From: Arenicola marina
Taxonomy: Eukaryota > Annelida > Polychaeta > Arenicolidae
Assembly: GCA_964019135.1 (NCBI GenBank)
Contig: OZ025252.1
Coordinates: forward strand, 44,180,959 to 44,244,958
Length of the DNA: 64,000 bases
Direction: 5' to 3'
Part shown: positions 1 through 11,043 of the stretch, piece after piece
Numbering within the stretch: position 1 is the first letter of the stretch
Layout: each line of letters begins with the position of its first letter
Position numbers and translations under genes: made by a program
Notes under the pieces: generated by a model
What the model was told of the DNA's origin: nothing
Databases searched by the model: none
What the model saw: only the letters and a program-made list of their open reading frames with translations

Positions 1-239
1 TCATATCTCATGCAGCTCCTATGCGTAATAACATAACTGACGACCGAGATTGGAAAAAGTAAACAATTTTAAGTTTTTATATGAATCTTGGATGAAGAAA
101 GCATTAAAAAACATTGCCCGTTAAAAAGCGATGTAATATTATATCTTCCATCTGTTTTATTGGTGCGAATGTTAATGCCACATCTGAGTCCAAATGAAAA
201 ATTAAGGACATTTGTTAAGTAGAAAAAGAACTTCAGTAC

Positions 240-828
240 GGAACCATATACCTTCGATATACATTAACTAGGTCACAATGGTCTCAATTGGGGCAACTAC
301 GGTGCAGAATTTCACTAATTGAAATGGAAACAGGGCGTTTTACGAATATGCATTGAGAACAAATTTAGCATCCATGAATGCAAATGTCGTTTTTGTAGTA
401 CTGGGGAAGTAGAAGACGAAATTCAGTTTCTTGGTAAATGAAGTAAGTTTGACATATTTAGAGATACACTGTACAAAGATGTCATGGGACAATGATTGAT
501 TTCCCAAACCTGCCAATAGAGGACAAATTCATATATCTAATGCAAAATGGAAGTTGCGCGGTACTTAAATGAGGCGTGGGTATATATTCGAGAGTTATTG
601 TACATAACCGGCTAAGTGTACATATGTTCTCGTTTTCTTTGTTTCATTTAAATACGTTATATGTTAACATACTAGTGCCGTCTGATGGCTGTTCTAGTGT
701 GGTAGTTAATTTGAGGTCACTTATAAGTCCTGTGGGGATTAGATGAGATAACATTTGCATTTATGTATTGTGTGTGTATGTCTGTATTCTCGCATGTGAC
801 TATAATAAAAGAATATCTATCTATCTGA
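240..828 (+). mobile_element. Degenerate LINE (non-LTR retrotransposon) 3' end
   Basis: Around 376-435 one frame reads CKCRFCSTGEVEDEIQFL, which resembles the cysteine motif near the C-terminus of L2/CR1/Jockey-type reverse transcriptase ORFs. The preceding bases (about 315-350) give ETGRFTNM in another frame, also typical of this tail. The frames are interrupted by several stops and frame changes, so the copy is dead. A stretch near 505-560 reads like the final FPNLPIEDKFIYLMQN block. The 3' UTR-like tail ends in a short (ATCT)n run at about 814-826, as many such LINEs do. The exact family cannot be set without a repeat library. Confidence 0.6.
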
Positions 829-1120
829 AAAACTGTGTCTGGCCCATTTGAGAAGTGTCACACCAGATCAGATTCTAATTGGCTGTGAAGATTTAATGAT
901 TTCGGTTGCTGGTTTCGTCATATACCAAACATATACTGATACATAATAAATTTGAAAAACGTGATAACAGGCATTGTATCCGGTTTTAAAGCTTAAATTA
1001 TTATACAATTATATATGAACATACACAGCTTAATTACGCATGCACATTGCTACGTGTACTGTATCTTTTACTTCAAATAGATTTTTCGCTTACAAAAAAG
1101 TTATGCTCCCCAAGCATTTT
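829..1120. other. AT-rich stretch, nothing recognised
   Basis: This stretch lies between the LINE tail and the TIR element. I see no convincing reading frame, repeat or RNA gene in it. Confidence 0.5.
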
Positions 1121-1387
1121 TTACGGCTCCCGGTTTAGGACATCGCGATACTTTTGGTTACAAAAAGTTCTCTTGGAGCACGACTTTTTTTTCACAAAAA
1201 AATAGGCCGTTCCACAATTTGTCGCAGAACGAGTTAAAAAAAATTTCCCTAAAAATGTCGTTCCACTCTCTCCCCTGAAGTGCATCCTCCGCCTTCATAC
1301 AAACCTGGCCAGTCGTTTCCTGCCAACAAAACAAACAGTTTACACATCCCTTTCCACCGACTCTTATCTCTTATCATCCCATCCCAA

Positions 1388-1545
1388 ATTAGTAATCGGT
1401 TAATGCGAATTTAATTTAGTAATCGGTTAATGCGAATTTAATTTAGTACTGGCAAATGCGAATTTTATTTAGTACTTGTCAAATGCGAACTTAATTTAGT
1501 ACTTGGCAAATGCGAATTTCATTCAGGACTTGGCAAACGTGAGTT
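1388..1545. repeat. 27-bp tandem repeat, about 6 units
   Basis: Units built around AGTAATCGGTTAATGCGAAT recur at 1391, 1418, 1445, 1471, 1498 and 1525. The third unit onward changes to AGTACTTGGCAAATGCGAAT. The array sits inside the TIR element. Confidence 0.85.
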
Positions 1546-1639
1546 ATTAATTTCCCAATGGCGAATTGATTGGTTGTATATTCACGACATTTTAACCAAT
1601 TCTTGTCACATTGCTTCAATGGGAGAAGGGGGGGAAGAG

Positions 1640-1790
1640 CGGAGCCCTGTTCCCGGGATAACCCCCTACTCTTTGTGAAGAAGGACATGGGATCTTTATC
1701 CTGCGACCACACATGACCAGATATGATCAGAGCGGGGCTCAAACCACCGATCCACGTGCCTTTAGGCTCTGGGCCACCGGCGAATTGAAA
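1640..1790 (-). mobile_element. tRNA-derived SINE, minus strand
   Basis: On the minus strand a B-box-like GGTTTGAGCCCC (1735-1746) follows an A-box-like GGTGGCCCAGAGCC (from about 1781). The distal part contains ATCCCATGTCCTTCTTCAC. The same body and spacing recur at 15700-15850. The copy is nested in the 1121-2219 element. Ends are approximate. Confidence 0.5.
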
Positions 1791-2339
1791 AAGAAAGAGA
1801 ATGGCAGCCAGGCTGCCGTAACGGCCAGTGTGACCTATGTGATTCTTCCCCTGGTCCATTCCCATCCTCGTCCCGTTCAGCAAAAAACAAAATTTGGGAT
1901 GCGACTCAGGCTTTTCGAACGACTTAAGAAACAAAATACTTCCCCGAGTTAATTTTTTGATGGATTGGTGTTTTATGCCACCTTTGTGCACACATGGGAT
2001 AAACCGCACCAAGCAATCTCAAAGACAGATGGGGGGGGGGGGGGCACCTGCAAACCTATTATGATGCAGTCGATAACGCTACGACAAGGGGGCCTCAGAA
2101 AAAAACTAACTCGAGAATCGAAACTGGGCTTGGAACGAGTTATTTTTGTTGAAAAAAATAAGTCGTGCTCTAAGAGAATTTACAAAAATATCGCGATGTC
2201 CTAAACCCGGGCACCGTAATTTTCTCAGTTGTTTAATCATTAAGGCAAAATTACCCTACACGGATTTATGACAAGTGGAAGTATATCAAGAGAGGTTCCA
2301 ACCAAATCTTTGGATTGCGCAACATGTGAATGGCCGAAT

Positions 2340-5300
2340 CTCCATATCACAGAAATCGTGACGATGCAAACGCGTGTCCGACGTTCCCATGAGTTGGTTG
2401 GCACCAACTGGTTTATCGTCTCTCATACCCAGTGACGAGGCAGACGCGTTCCCGTTACGAAGTAAATGTCAGACAGTACTGGCGACCGGGTACTGCCAGG
2501 ATGGGGGCTCTGTCTCACATAGATCCACATACCCCAGCCGTGACGACGTCAACGCGTCCCCATCCAGGGGGTCTTGAGGCAGTGCCGCGTGACGACCAGT
2601 TGTTAGGGAAGACGAGAGTCCTGTATGACATACCCCGTGACGACGTCTACGCGTCCCCTTCACGGGGTATGTGATAGACACAGTGACGACCAGTTGTTAG
2701 GGAACACGAGCGTCCTGTATGACATACCCCGTGACGACGTCGACGCGTCCCCTTCACGGGGTATGTGACAGACACAGTGACGACCAGTTGTTAGGGAACA
2801 CGAGCGTCCTGTATGACATACCCCGTGACGACGTCGACGCGTCCCCTTCACGGGGTATGTGACACACCCAGTGACGACCGGTTGTTAGGGAACACGAGCG
2901 TCCTGTATGACATACCCCATGACGACGTCGACGCGTCCCCTTCACGGGGTATGTGACAGGCACAGTGACGACCAGTTGTTAGGGAACACGAGCGTCCTGT
3001 ATGACATACCCCGTGACGACGTCGACGCGTCCCCTTCACGGGGTATGTGACACACCCATTGACGACCGGTGGTTAGGGAACACGAGCGTCCTGTATGACA
3101 TACACCGTGACGACACCGACGCGTCCCCTTCACGGGGTATGTGATAGACACAGTGACGACCGGTTGTTAGGGAACACGAGCGTCCTGTATGACATACCCC
3201 GTGACAACGTCGACGCGTCCCCTTCACGGGGTATGTGATAGACACAGTGACGACCTTTGCAGCATGATAACCTGTCCGCCGTGATAAAGTGTCCGTCTGA
3301 CGTGCACGCATGCGCAGCGAATGGGGTTGCTATGTAAATAGCGCATTTTTGTTAGGTTTAGGGTTAGGTTAGGATTAGATTAGGGTCAGGGTTAGGGTTA
3401 GGGTTAGAATTAGGGTTCTGGTTAGGGTTAGTGACATGAAAGAAGCGTGGCCGGACAGGTTACAACGGCCGGACAAGTTACTATGTTACACCGGTTGTTA
3501 AGGAAGACGAGCGTCCTGTATGACATACCCCATGACGACGTCGACGCGTCCCCTTCACGGGGTATGTGATAGACCCAGTGACGACCAGTTGTTAGGGAAG
3601 ACGAGCGTCCTGTATGACATACCCCATGACGACGTCGACGCGTCCCCTTCACGGGGTATGTGATAGACCCAGTGACGACCAGTTGTTAGGGAACACGAGA
3701 GTCCTGAATGACATACCCCGTGACGACGTCGACGCGTCCCCTTCACGGGGTATGTGACACACCCAGTGACGACCGGTTGTTAGGGAACACGAGCGTCCTG
3801 TATGACATACCCCGTGACGACGTCGACGCGTCCCCTTCACGGGGTATGTGATAGACACAGTGACGACCAGTTGTTAGGGAACACGAGAGTCCTGAATGAC
3901 ATACCCCGTGACGACGTCGACGCGTCCCCTTCACGGGGTATGTGATAGACCCAGTGACGACCAGTTGTTAGGGAACACGAGAGTCCTGAATGACATACCC
4001 CATGACGACGTCGACGCGTCCCCTTCACGGGGTATGTGATAGACCCAGTGACGACCAGTTGTTAGGGAACACGAGAGTCCTGAATGACATACCCCATGAC
4101 GACGTCGACGCGTCCCCTTCACGGGGTATGTGATAGACCCAGTGACGACCAGTTGTTAGGGAACACGAGAGTCCTGAATGACATACCCCATGACGACGTC
4201 GACGCGTCCCCTTCACGGGGTATGTAAGACAGTAACGACCAGTTGTTAGGGAACACGAGCGTCCTGTATGACATACCCCGTGACGACGTCGACGCGTCCC
4301 CCTCACGGGGTATGTGATAGACACAGTGACGACCGGTTGTTAAGGAACACGAGCGTCCTGTATGACATACCCCGTGACGACGTCGACGCGTCCCCTTCAC
4401 CGGGTATGTGACAGACACAGTGACGACCGGTTGTTAGGGAACACGAGCGTCCTGAATGACATACCCCGTGACGACGTCGACGCGTCCCCTTCACCGGGTA
4501 TGTGACAGACACAGTGACGACCAGTTGTTAGGGAACACGAGCGTCCTGTATGACATACCCCGTGACGACGTCGACGCGTCCCCTTCACGGGGTATGTGAC
4601 AGACACAGTGACGACCAGTTGTTAGGGAACACGAGCGTCCTGTATGACATACCCCATGACGACGTCGACGCGTCCCCCTCACGGGGTATGTGACAGACAC
4701 AGTGACGACCAGTTGTTAGGGAACACGAGCGTCCTGTATGACATACCCCGTGACGACGTCGACGCGTCCCCTTCACGGGGTATGTGATAGACACAGTGAC
4801 GACCAGTTGTTAGGAAACACGAGCGTCCTGTATGACATACCCCATGACGACGTCGACGCGTCCCCTTCACGGGGTATGTGACAGACACAGTGACGACCAG
4901 TTGTTAGGGAACACGAGCGTCCTGTATGACATACCCCGTGACGACGTCGACGCGTCCCCTTCACGGGGTATGTGACAGACACAGTGACGACCAGTTGTTA
5001 GGGAACACGAGCGTCCTGTATGACATACCCCATGACGACGTCGACGCGTCCCCTTCACGGGGTATGTGACAGACACAGTGACGACCAGTTGTTAGGGAAC
5101 ACGAGCGTCCTGTATGACATACCCCGTGACGACGTCGACGCGTCCCCTTCACGGGGTATGTGACAGACACAGTGACGACCGGTTGTTAGGGAACACGAGC
5201 GTCCTGTATGACATACCCCGTGACGACGTCGACGCGTCCCCTTCACGGGGTATGTGACAGACACAGTGACGACCAGTTGTTAGGGAACACGAGCGTCCTG

Positions 5301-6300
5301 TATGACATACCCCATGACGACGTCGACGCGTCCCCTTCACGGGGTATGTGACAGACACAGTGACGACCAGTTGTTAGGGAACACGAGCGTCCTGTATGAC
5401 ATACCCCATGACGACGTCGACGCGTCCCCTTCACGGGGTATGTGACACACCCATTGACGACCGGTGGTTAGGGAACACGAGCGTCCTGTATGACATACCC
5501 CATGACGACGTCGACGCGTCCCCTTCACGGGGTATGTGAGACAGTGACGACCGGTTGTTAGGGAACACGAGCGTCCTGTATGACATACCCCATGATGACG
5601 TCGACGCGTCCCCTTCACGAGGTATGTGACAGACACAGTGACGACCGGTTGTTAGGGAACACGAGAGTCCTGAATGACATACCCCGTGACGACGTCGACG
5701 CGTCCCCTTCACGGGGTATGTGAGACAGTGACGACCGGTTGTTAGGGAACACGAGCGTCCTGAATGACATACCCCGTGACGACGTCGACGCGTCCCCTTC
5801 ACGGGGTATGTGAGACAGTGACGACCGGTTGTTAGGGAACACGAGCGTCCTGTATGACATACCCCGTGACGACGTCGACGCGTCCCCTTCACGGGGTATG
5901 TGAGACAGTGACGACCGGTTGTTAGGGAACACGAGCGTCCTGTATGACATACCCCATGATGACGTCGACGCGTCCCCTTCACGAGGTATGTGACAGACAC
6001 AGTGACGACCGGTTGTTAGGGAACACGAGAGTCCTGAATGACATACCCCGTGACGACGTCGACGCGTCCCCTTCACGGGGTATGTGAGACAGTGACGACC
6101 GGTTGTTAGGGAACACGAGCGTCCTGTATGACATACCCCGTGACGACGTCGACGCGTCCCCTTCACGAGGTATGTGACAGACACAGTGACGACCGGTTGT
6201 TAGGGAACACGAGCGTCCTGTATGACATACCCCGTGACGACGTCGACGCGTCCCCTTCACGGGGTATGTGACAGACACAGTGACGACCGGTTGTTAGGGA
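2340..6300. repeat. 94-bp satellite array, about 37 units, with embedded hairpin
   Basis: The unit is 94 bp. It runs GTGACGACCAGTTGTTAGGG, then AACACGAGCGTCCTGTATGA, then a 12-bp perfect inverted repeat (CATACCCCGTGA ... TCACGGGGTATG) around a 19-base loop rich in CpG and holding GACGTC, GTCGAC and ACGCGT, then a CAGACACA linker. Copies are highly similar from about 2589 to 6300 and decay at the left edge (2340-2560). A 90-bp variant lacking 4 bases of the linker appears repeatedly at about 5540-6150 and once near 4230. Overlapping minus-strand frames here all arise from the repeat and are not genes. Confidence 0.95.
3256..3489. mobile_element. 234-bp TIR insertion with telomere-like core, inside the satellite
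   Basis: The 94-bp periodicity breaks exactly here, and ACC is repeated on both sides (3253-3255 and 3490-3492), which suggests a 3-bp target duplication. The ends form an imperfect inverted repeat of about 38 bp: ATAACCTGTCCG at the left and, on the minus strand from the right, GTAACTTGTCCGG, each followed by a second TGTCCG block. The middle (about 3349-3436) is built of GGTTAG/TTAGGG variants. No frame codes for a transposase. Confidence 0.7.
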
Positions 6301-9300
6301 ACTCCTGTTACAGCAACTGGACTGGCCCTTCTTGAAACGATTTTTACCCCCGCCCATGCTTATATATATTACCCAACGGATCATTATGTTCTCAACACTT
6401 ACCACCCGTCAATTGTAAACTTGCCGCCGAGTCATTCACTAGACATTTCTGTTAACGATCCCGGGAGAGGGGCACGCGATATAAAAGCCATTATACGCTG
6501 TTCGATCATGAACCGAAGAAGAATTAGTCGATATGACATTGGAACAATCTATGCCCCCCCCCCCACCGCCGTCTCCATCCCTCTGAAAAATAAAATCCGT
6601 AACTGTCGAGGTGCGAAACGTGAATCTCAACTATCACAAAACACGTTAGCTGATAACCTTTTTTTTTTAACGAGCACGTAGCATCCCATTTCTGTAGTCC
6701 GATTGCGTATTTATAGAAGCGGTAGAAAGATAAATATAGATACATGCTAAATATATAAATACGAGAACTATTGTTAGGCATATCAACTGTGGATCAGACC
6801 TGAATAACACCAACGTATGCGGCGCCATATACCTTCAAACCAATTACTTTTATGCAATAATTTAATACTTTTAGCCAAAGCTACTTTCATCCCGACCGAA
6901 TATCATTCCGTTGACCGAAGTGACAAAATTCGGTCCACCTTGTGTCAAGATCCAACCGCATTCTGTCTACCGTCCTTTTCTTCTGCTTTTTTGTTTGGGG
7001 GGGGGGGGGGGGGGGTGGCACCCATACCATTTTTGAGAGAATTGTCTCAGACGAAACCACAAATGTCAGCCAGCAAACAATGGGGGGGGGGACACTACAT
7101 ATCGTTATATATATATATTATACCCCGCCCCTCTCTCTCTGTCCCCGTAGTGTTCATTCCAAATGTGCCCATAGGAGACAATTTTCTGCTGTTTCTGTTT
7201 CAATTTCAGTACATCCTTTGGTTGACGGAACTAAATTTGGTTCACCCCAAGGCGATTGGATAGAAACAAAAAGCACTTTGGTTGACGAAATGCAGTACGG
7301 TGTTAATGCACTTTGGCAGGACTATGGTTGACCGAATACACTTTGATAGGGAAGAAGATAACTTTGGTTGACGGAGCGAACTGGTTCACCCAAGGAAATT
7401 TGATAGGGGCAAAAAAAACTTCGGTTGACCGAATGCAGTATGGTGGGTGGCCTATGGTGGTAATGGAAGTACCTTCAAATGAACTTTCGTCAAGACATAC
7501 ATTTCATGGAAAAACCTATTATGAAGACCACATGAACGACGTAACACTTGTCGCCCAATACCAAGGCATCCCTTAATATAGTAAATGGTGTAGGAGCTTG
7601 TTCAATTAAAGGTATTCTCTTTCAAGAGCGGATCCAGGACATAGAAAAGGGCGCGGTAGGTCCTCATTGCGCGGATGGAGCTCTCCAAATATACAAAGGC
7701 GATGGGGGTACATAAACAAGGAAAGTCTCCTCAACTAAAATAGAATAAAAACGGGCCTGGCGTGATCCAGCCGAAATCACTCTACGTCAGAGCCATATGC
7801 GAATGGGCCGATTGAAAGTTAAAAGTAAAATATTGCACCCATCAAATTAAACTATTGTAAGCAAAAGATTCATCAACACTTTAGATTTAAACGTATTTAT
7901 TAGTGAACTGGGACAAATAAATTACACATCGAATCGTGTTTATATACAGGGGAACATAAATTATTCGAATTAGCACGAATTCGTAAATGACCAAGTTTAT
8001 ACATATATTCATGTGGATTACAGAAGGTTTCACAATTTGCTTGCTTGATCTCTAGGTCAAATAGTTTCTGATCAATGGAATAGTGATTGTGCAAGTAGGT
8101 TTCACATCAAACAACAAGATCACAACGGTCCATCTGATGGAAAAACAGTTACCTATAAAACGTTATCACTAACACTTCAGATTCATATAAAAAGGCACTG
8201 ACAGTGTCGTATGAATCTTAGACAGCTCAGAAGATTCTTCTGTACTGAAAATGCATGTCTGGGCTAAGGATTTTTTAAAATTCTTTTGACGGACAGAAAG
8301 GAAGCGGAACCGCCCTCCTCTTCGCAGGAGATATTGTTGGGGTTTGCCACTCAGCGAGAATGAAAATATGGAACTATTGAAATGCAACCGATTGACTTGC
8401 ATAAACCGGACCTACATTAATAGAGGAATTTCAAAGTGGGAATTAATTCCATGGATCCATGGAACCTGTCGCGTATATACTTATACTACGTATACATGCA
8501 AGCGGCACTGGTGTGTACAGGCGCCCGACACCGTTACTGAAGTCTATTGGTATACACACGATGAAGCAAACAATGAAATTGCTCGATACTTAGTAATGGT
8601 TTACATATCCTTGTTTAAAAGATAACCTATCGTAGACATTATACAGCATTTGCATATACAAAACAGGATACGTTCACTGAACCTTAGCATCTGACAACGT
8701 TTCACCTGCATTGTCCTTAATCTGGACGTATTCACAACCAGAATACCACGAAAAGTGCACTATACACATGTAGTTTAGATCAAATAAGAGTTAATTTAGG
8801 GCCTTGGATGTACAGAGAACAATTGCCGCTTGTTTACTACGAACACGTCACCAGGAGTATTTCGACGCCCCATATTTTGACTATTAGGACATAACACATG
8901 ACATATGGGCTGCGCGTATCTTCCAGATGTGGCAATAGTCCAGTAACAGGAGAAAGTACAGCTCTCTCTGCTGCCCTTTCCTTTCGAACGAACGCAATAA
9001 CCATAAATAACTGCACCAAAGAATACAGTTTAAGTACGGCTTTTACTAAACTCTTCCAGCGCAGTATGCTTCTTTATATTAGAGGCGCTCGAAATAGCAA
9101 CGATTCTAGAGAGTTAAGTTTTGAGATCATTAGTTTGCACTTCTTGTTGTAGTCACTACCACGTGTCACCCAGGTACCTATTTGTATCTGTCCTCTTCCG
9201 CCCAAGCATCTTCTTCACTAGGTACTAATACAATCCCACACCATAGGACGATCAATGTTTCCGACATACCGACCAAAAAATATTATACTATTAAGAGGAT

Positions 9301-10326
9301 TTAACCGGAAAATAATAACACAGATAAGAGAAATAAATCTTCGATTTCTTCCATCGATTTTAAGATATACAAATATTATACATAATAGCAATCGCTCTAC
9401 AGGTAGAGACCATCAATCTAACTGGTAAAGACTCAACCATTGCACGTGAGTTCATTGCGAGTTCATGAAATCGAACATAAATATGGTATTAATAATGGCA
9501 ATGAAAGTCGTAACCGTAGAAAGAGTGTGCAAAGTGTGTGATGAAAAAAAACCCCGACTTGTAGATGATGCCATAGGTGGCATTACGGCACAAACAGAAC
9601 AATATCTCACACAGGTTTTAGTAGACACAGAAAAACATCTAATTTAAATTGAACAACGATTTGTTTAAACTAACGGATCTAATCTGTAAAGGCCAGAACC
9701 ACGTTAACGAACGGAACGGAAATTCTGCGTATTAGAAATAGATTAACAAAACAATGGGGAAAACATTCTCAAAATGACTAAACGCAGAACTTTACGGCTA
9801 GCACCAAGTCGGTTTACATATGGCAACATAGAGAGAAGCTAGGACAAAAAAGAGGAATAGGAATCCTGTACTTAAAAAAACCGCAGGTATATTTTTCAGA
9901 TACCAATGTAATCTACTGAATGTCAAATATATTCATTTAGCGAGCCACCCATCATGAACACGTGTTAGAGCAAAGGAAATAATTTTTCTCATCGCAACTT
10001 GGCTTCCGGGCGCCATTGAACGAACATAAACCATCAGAAGAAATTGGCTCAATTTGTTGGATGGAAGGATATTTTTTTCACACTAAATCCGTACTATTTT
10101 TCGATATCGCAAATAGGAAACGGGACACATCTAACATTGTGCGCTACGGACGAGTAGGTGGGGGAGGGAGAACTCCATATTCCGTGACAACCTTGGATTG
10201 AGGTCAACATCGTTTAATTCAAACACCCAATAACAGAGCAAAACAAAACCAACTTTCAACAACTGGCAAATGTTAACAAAACAAAATTCCGACATGTTAT
10301 GACATTGGAGAAATGCAGAAGGCCGC
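6301..10326. other. Gene-poor interval
   Basis: No frame here shows a recognisable domain or splice-linked exon series. There are homopolymers (G19 at 6997-7015, G10 at 7082-7091), an imperfect repeat at 7200-7445, and short open frames that look random. A frame at 9465-9647 is open for 60 codons but matches nothing I know. Confidence 0.5.
7200..7445 (+). repeat. Imperfect tandem repeat (TTTGGTTGACGGA type)
   Basis: The motif CTTTGGTTGACGAAATGCAG and variants recur at about 7218, 7276, 7323, 7363 and 7421, at a spacing of roughly 40-60 bp with partial GGTTCACCC AAGG companions. It is a degraded minisatellite. Confidence 0.5.
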
Positions 10327-10392
10327 TCCACCCGGAGTCGCGACCGGGTGTCGCCACCGGGAGTCGCCACCCGGAGTCGCCACCGGGAGTCG
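10327..10392. repeat. 14-bp GC-rich tandem repeat
   Basis: About five units related to CACCCGGAGTCGCC / CACCGGGAGTCGCC lie head to tail. The frames open across it are repeat artefacts. Confidence 0.75.
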
Positions 10393-11043
10393 GCCTGCTG
10401 ACGACTGCGAAAATACTGGCGACATACCGAACAAACACGCAATCTTGCGCTATGATCAACTCCGAGTGTTCAACGCTGTGCTTTAGTCCACGGAGATTAT
10501 CTACCATCATAGACATAATATATATTATAATAACTTACATATATCTTAATCACGTTTTCCGGCCAGATAGCTACTGCCGAATGGCAGGCATTGGTGGGTA
10601 CGAGTGCTGACGCTGGTCATACATAGCGGGGAATAAGGTCGCAACTCGTATACAAGAGTCCATGAGTTTTTGGTAATGTCTTGTATATTATGCTTGTATC
10701 TAACTCTGTTATGACTTTAAACCAAACTTATTCCGGATACAACAAACGAGTCTTCTTTCTCCCTTTACCCCAGACGTCATGGCAACGGAATATCAAGTCA
10801 CCAAAAGTGATTTCGCGGTGGACGTCATCTCAGGACCAGAAGGCGGTAGAGCGAACTTGATAGTCTGCTTCAGACCTGAGAAATGGCGATGACGTCACAT
10901 TGGTGGCACTTCCCAACTGCCATGGTGCCACATCGAATGTTGTCATATCCACGGCCCTTCGAAAGAGTAGCAGGGCCACGCGGTCGTGAGCAGAAAGGAG
11001 ATGGCGCGCCGTCCGGACATGGCGTCATCGACAGCGGTCACGT

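Larger units (their letters stand above)
1121..2219. mobile_element. 1.1-kb TIR (foldback-type) DNA element
   Basis: The left arm starts TTACGGCTCCCGGTTTAGGA at 1121. The right arm, read on the minus strand from 2219, starts TTACGGTGCCCGGGTTTAGG. The arms match imperfectly for about 100-125 bp (1121-1250 against 2095-2219) and share GGACATCGCGATA and the block around GAGCACGACTT. TTTT lies outside both ends but is too simple to count as a target duplication. The interior holds a 27-bp array and a SINE, and no transposase frame is visible. It is a non-autonomous DNA element of unknown superfamily. Confidence 0.65.

Noticed and set aside
2589-6300. CRISPR-like array (regular palindromic repeats)
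   Set aside because: The whole 94-bp unit repeats, there are no unique spacers, and the DNA is clearly animal.
2469-6405. Many overlapping minus-strand frames of 63-189 codons with arginine-rich repeats
   Set aside because: They all come from the 94-bp satellite, repeat every unit and change with the 90-bp variant. No start signals or splice structure support genes.
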